DNA from: Bacillota bacterium
Lineage (GTDB): Bacteria; Bacillota; Sulfobacillia; RBS10-35; Bu92
Direction: 5' to 3'
Assembly (NCBI GenBank): GCA_014896375.1
Contig: JADBKN010000046.1
Coordinates: forward strand, 1 to 64,000
Length of the DNA stretch: 64,000 nt
The position numbers were made by a program, and so were the translations under genes. How positions within the stretch are numbered: the stretch's first letter is position 1; each line of letters opens with the position of its first letter. The notes below the pieces were generated by a model. It saw only the letters and a program-made list of their open reading frames with translations, was not told the origin of the DNA and ran no database searches. Of this stretch, positions 60,619 to 64,000 are shown piece after piece.

Positions 60619-62989
60619 GATCGTCAAAACGCAGTACGAGTACGAGGGCCGCATCCGCGAGCAGATCACCGTGGTGGAGGAGGACGACCTGCCCCGCTGG
60701 GGGGAGGAAGCGCAACTGCGACTCGTGGGCCGGCCGCAGCCGCGCGTCGACGGCGAGGCGCGCGTGACGGGCGCGGCGCGCTACACGGCCGACATCGACC
60801 TGCCCGGCATGCTCTTCGCCAAGGTGCTGCGCAGCCCGCACGCGCGCGCCCGCGTGCGGCGCATCGACACGTCCAAGGCGGAGGCCCTTCCCGGCGTGCG
60901 CCTCGTCCTCACCGCCGACAACCTCCCCCCCGGCATCCTCAAGAAGGGCCCGGCGCCGCTCGTCAAGGAGGTGCGCTTCTTCGGCGAGGAGGTGGCGCTC
61001 GTCGTCGCGGACGAGGAGGAGACGGCGTATGACGCCCTCCGGCTCATCGACGTCGACTACGAGGTCCTGCCGCCCGTCCTGACCTGGGAGGAGGCGCTCG
61101 CCGAGGGCGCGCCGCGCGTCACCGAGCAAGGCAACGTGGAGGGCGGCCAGCCCGTCATCAAGACCTACGGTGACGTGGAACGCGGCCTCGCCGAGGCGGA
61201 CGTCGTCATCGAGCGCACCTACACCACCCAGGTGGAGTTGCACAACGCCCTTGAGCCGCACGGCACCGTCGCCCTTTGGGAGGGCGACCGCCTCACGGTG
61301 TGGGAGTCGACGCAATCCGTGAGCGGCGTGCGCAAGGGCCTGGCTCAGGCATACGGCCTCCCGGACGAGGACGTGCGCGTGATCTGCGAGTACATGGGCG
61401 GCGGCTTCGGCGCCAAGTTCGGGCCGCACCGCCACACGCACCTGGCCGTCATCGCCGCGCGCATCCTGGGGCGCCCGGTGCGCCTCGTGCTCGACCGGCG
61501 CGACGAGGACCTCGCCACCGGCAACCGTCCGGCCACGGTGCAAAAGCTGCGCATCGGCGCGAAGCGTGACGGCACGCTCACCGCCATCGACCTCGTCAGC
61601 TACCAGATCCAGGGCGCCGGCGGCACCGGCGGCGCCGTGGGCGGCCCCGCGCGCGACCAGTACCGCTGCCCCAACGTGCGCACGGTGGAGTACGGCGTGT
61701 ACACGAACGCCGGGCCCTCCACCTCCTTCCGCGCGCCCGGCTACCCTGAGGGCGCCTTCGCGCTGGAGAGCGCGCTGGACGAGCTTGCGCAGGAGCTCGG
61801 GCTCGACCCCCTGGAGCTGCGCCGCCGCAACTTCACCGACCGCCGCCGCGACGGGAAGAGGTACGCCCAGAACTCGTTCCTGGAGGCGTACGAGGTCGGC
61901 GCCAAGGCCTTCGGCTGGAGCGGCCGGCCCCAGCCGCCCGACCCGGCGGAGCTCTGGCGGCGCCGCGAGCGCGGAGAGCCGCTCGTGGTGCGCGGCGTGG
62001 GCGTGGCGGCGGGCATGTGGGGCTCGGCCGGCTGGCCGCCCGCCTACGCATGGGTGCAGCTCCACCACGACGGCACGGCCACGGTGACGAGCGCCACACA
62101 GGACATCGGCACGGGCACGAAGACGGCGCTGGCCATGGTGGCGGCCGAGGAGCTCGGCTACCGCCTCGACGACATCCGCATGCGCTTCGGCGACACCGTC
62201 ATGGCGCCTTGGGGTACCGGCTCCGGCGGCAGCGGCACGACGAGCTCCATGGCGCCGGCCGTGCGCGCCGCCGCGGCCGACGCTCGTCGCCAGCTCCTGC
62301 AGCTCGTGGCGGACTACTTCGGCGTCTCGCCGGAGCAGGTGGAGCTGCGCGACGGCGTACTGCGCGTGCAGGGCGCGGCCGAGGGCGGAGGCGCCGTGGA
62401 GCGGCGCGTCGCCGAGTTCTTCCGCGACATCGGCCCCATCAACATCGTCGGGCGCGGCGGCCGCGCGCCGAACCCCGCCGACCTCGCCGCCATCTCCATC
62501 GCCGTCCACTTCGCGGAGGTCAGCGTGGACGTGCAGACGGGCCGCGTGGCGGTGGAGCGCATCCTCGCCGTGCACGAGTCCGGACGCGTGATCAACCCGC
62601 TGACGATGACGGCGCAGATCGAGGGCGGCGTGCTCTTCGGCGTGGGCTTCGCCCTCACGGAGGAGCGGCGCCTCGACCCGCGGCGCGGCTGGGTGCTGAA
62701 CCCGGACCTCGAGAACTACAAGATCCTCACCGTCAAGGACGCGCCGCGCATCGAGACGATCGTCCTCGACCGGCCCGACGACCAGCTCAACAACAGCGCC
62801 GTCAAGGGCATCGGCGAGCCGCCGGTGATCCCGCCGGCGGCGGCGATCGCGAACGCCGTCCACAACGCCACCGGGCTGCGCTTCCGCGACCTGCCCATCA
62901 CGCCGGAGAAGGTGCTGGCGGCGCTCGCGGCGGCCGGCCGCGCGGCGGGCGGGCGCGCGGCGGAGAAGGAAGGGGTGAGGCCGCGGTGA
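60611..62989 (+). CDS. molybdenum hydroxylase large (molybdopterin) subunit
   Basis: The catalytic subunit (792 residues) binding the molybdenum cofactor. GEARVTGAARYTADIDLPGM and YMGGGFGAKFGPHRHTHLAV are the family Gly-rich motifs; SFRAPGYPEGAFALESALDE follows; the C-terminal VKGIGEPPVIPPAAAIANAV carries the catalytic Glu. No VAYXCSFR-type CO dehydrogenase loop is seen, so it is not a form I CO dehydrogenase; an aldehyde or aromatic N-heterocycle substrate is more likely. GTG 60611 overlaps the upstream gene. Gene order is FeS, large, FAD. Confidence 0.92.
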   Translation: MPRIVKTQYEYEGRIREQITVVEEDDLPRWGEEAQLRLVGRPQPRVDGEARVTGAARYTADIDLPGMLFAKVLRSPHARARVRRIDTSKAEALPGVRLVLTADNLPPGILKKGPAPLVKEVRFFGEEVALVVADEEETAYDALRLIDVDYEVLPPVLTWEEALAEGAPRVTEQGNVEGGQPVIKTYGDVERGLAEADVVIERTYTTQVELHNALEPHGTVALWEGDRLTVWESTQSVSGVRKGLAQAYGLPDEDVRVICEYMGGGFGAKFGPHRHTHLAVIAARILGRPVRLVLDRRDEDLATGNRPATVQKLRIGAKRDGTLTAIDLVSYQIQGAGGTGGAVGGPARDQYRCPNVRTVEYGVYTNAGPSTSFRAPGYPEGAFALESALDELAQELGLDPLELRRRNFTDRRRDGKRYAQNSFLEAYEVGAKAFGWSGRPQPPDPAELWRRRERGEPLVVRGVGVAAGMWGSAGWPPAYAWVQLHHDGTATVTSATQDIGTGTKTALAMVAAEELGYRLDDIRMRFGDTVMAPWGTGSGGSGTTSSMAPAVRAAAADARRQLLQLVADYFGVSPEQVELRDGVLRVQGAAEGGGAVERRVAEFFRDIGPINIVGRGGRAPNPADLAAISIAVHFAEVSVDVQTGRVAVERILAVHESGRVINPLTMTAQIEGGVLFGVGFALTEERRLDPRRGWVLNPDLENYKILTVKDAPRIETIVLDRPDDQLNNSAVKGIGEPPVIPPAAAIANAVHNATGLRFRDLPITPEKVLAALAAAGRAAGGRAAEKEGVRPR

Positions 62990-63978
62990 TCCCGCGCATC
63001 GATTACGATCGCCCGGCCGCGCTGGACACCGTGCTCGACGTCCTCCTGCGGGAGGGCCGGCGCGCGCGGCCGCTGGCGGGCGGCACGGACCTCCTGCAGC
63101 TCTTGAAGGACGGGCTTCTTGAGGTGGAGCACCTCCTCGACCTGCGCGCGCTGGCGCCCACCCTCTCCGGCATCGCCGTGGGGCCGGGCGGCGCGCTGCG
63201 CATCGGCGCGCTCACCACGCTGGCGGAGGTGGCGGAGCACCCGCTGGTGCGCGGCTCCTTCCGCGCGCTCGCGCAGGCGGCGCAGCTCTCCGCCAGCCCG
63301 CAGCTGCGCAACATGGCGACGATCGGCGGCAACCTCCTGCAGCTGAACCGCTGCGAGTACTTCCGGAGCGACCTGCCCTGCTGGCTGCACGGCGGCCGGA
63401 GTTGCCTCGCGGCGGAGGGCGATCACCGCCACCACGCGATCTTCCCGCAGGCGCCGTGCCTCGCCGTCCACCCCTCGGACCCGGCCACGGCGCTCCTCGC
63501 GTTCGACGCACGTGTGGAGATCGCGCGCCCCGGCGGCGCGGTGGTGGAGGAGCCGCTCAGCGCGCGGCTCAAGGATCCGGATCCGGACGATCCGCACCAC
63601 TTCCACCTGGAGGAGGGCGAGCTCATCACGGCTGTGCTTCTGCCCCCGGCGGAGGGCGAGAGCGTGTACGAGAAGGCGATGGAGCGCGCCGCGTGGTCGT
63701 TCGCCCTGGCGGCCGCGGCCGTGCGGCTCTCGTTCTCCGACGGCGGACGCGTGGCGGCGGCGCGCGTGGTGCTGGGCGGCGTGGCCGGCCGGCCGCGCCG
63801 CGCGGAGGCGGCGGAGGCGGCGCTCCTCGGCCGGCCGCTGGACGCGGAGGCGGTGGCGGCCGCCGTCGAGGCCGCGCTGGAGGGCGCGGCGCCCCTGCCC
63901 GGCAACGCCTACAAGGTGGAGCTGGCGAAGGGCATTTTGCGGAAGGCGCTGCAGCGGCTCTCGCCGCAGGCGGGCTGA
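62986..63978 (+). CDS. molybdenum hydroxylase FAD subunit with [4Fe-4S] signature
   Basis: An FAD-binding subunit (330 residues) that passes electrons out of the enzyme. RARPLAGGTDLLQLLKDGLL and LRNMATIGGNLLQLNRCEYF are the FAD contacts. A Cys-rich insert follows: NRCEYFRSDLPCW, GGRSCLAAEGDHRHHAIF and APCLAVHPSDPATAL. These four cysteines match the extra [4Fe-4S] site of PaoB and 4-hydroxybenzoyl-CoA reductase beta. GTG 62986 overlaps the large-subunit stop (GTGA). Downstream genes, possibly maturation factors, are beyond the window. Confidence 0.92.
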   Translation: MIPRIDYDRPAALDTVLDVLLREGRRARPLAGGTDLLQLLKDGLLEVEHLLDLRALAPTLSGIAVGPGGALRIGALTTLAEVAEHPLVRGSFRALAQAAQLSASPQLRNMATIGGNLLQLNRCEYFRSDLPCWLHGGRSCLAAEGDHRHHAIFPQAPCLAVHPSDPATALLAFDARVEIARPGGAVVEEPLSARLKDPDPDDPHHFHLEEGELITAVLLPPAEGESVYEKAMERAAWSFALAAAAVRLSFSDGGRVAAARVVLGGVAGRPRRAEAAEAALLGRPLDAEAVAAAVEAALEGAAPLPGNAYKVELAKGILRKALQRLSPQAG

Positions 63979-64000
63979 ACGTGCGCGCGACGGGGGAGCC

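Noticed and set aside
60440-62863. Minus-strand open frame of 807 codons
   Set aside because: It is antisense to the molybdenum hydroxylase large subunit and shows only His/Arg/Val-rich low complexity.
60082-63978. Form I CO dehydrogenase (coxSLM)
   Set aside because: The active-site loop with the selenylated-sulfur Cys motif is not present, the FAD subunit has a PaoB-like cluster, and gene order is S-L-M.

Overview
The window looks like chromosomal DNA of a very GC-rich, endospore-forming, flagellated Bacillota (Firmicutes). The evidence is an alpha/beta-type small acid-soluble spore protein, the bacillithiol enzyme BshC, a DUF3243 protein, a flagellin with a sigma-D-like -10 box, TPP and SAM riboswitches with intrinsic terminators, strong GGAGG ribosome sites, and frequent GTG/TTG starts. 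A Thermaerobacter- or Symbiobacterium-like lineage would fit, but the sequence alone does not settle the genus. Genes are dense, often overlap by 1-4 bases, and third codon positions are almost all G or C except in the kdp block.

Left part (1-21.8 kb): a pyruvate dehydrogenase operon with an AceE-type homodimeric E1 (aceE-aceF-lpd, minus strand), tRNA-Lys and tRNA-Met, a MaoC-pair/bshC operon, a lipoprotein polysaccharide deacetylase, an alpha/beta hydrolase, a DUF3243 protein, a 7Fe ferredoxin, an Lrp/AsnC regulator, a secreted gluzincin, thioredoxin, a YhaN/SbcC-like ATPase lacking its Walker A half, an aspartate-type aminotransferase, an M32 carboxypeptidase with a Dph6-like PP-loop protein, the spore protein, and a thiamine locus. 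In the thiamine locus a TPP riboswitch drives a broken thiZ'-'thiM fusion followed by intact thiE.

Middle part (21.9-45.7 kb): a complete kdp potassium system with two tiny membrane-protein genes (29 and 27 aa), kdpABC and kdpDE. Its base composition is visibly less GC-rich, suggesting acquisition. It ends at an IS110-family remnant with a long left-end stem-loop. Next come a SAM riboswitch and metY-metX, an AcuI-like reductase, an HD-GYP protein, a convergent two-component pair, a BadF-type kinase, a DapA-like aldolase, a GldAFG/DUF4340 ABC export operon, a UPF0173 hydrolase and a soluble histidine kinase.

Right part (45.7-64 kb): flagellin, then a surface-polysaccharide region (galU, a polyprenyl-phosphate sugar transferase, a UDP-sugar epimerase, a Wzy-type ligase with TPR tail). 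It continues into the most unusual block: an IspD/TarI-like cytidylyltransferase, an SDR reductase, a CDP-alcohol phosphotransferase, and a fusion of a GT2 glycosyltransferase with a second CDP-alcohol phosphotransferase. All four are translationally coupled and could make and use a CDP-polyol. The window closes with a toxin-antitoxin-like pair under a palindromic operator and a PaoABC-like molybdenum hydroxylase operon.
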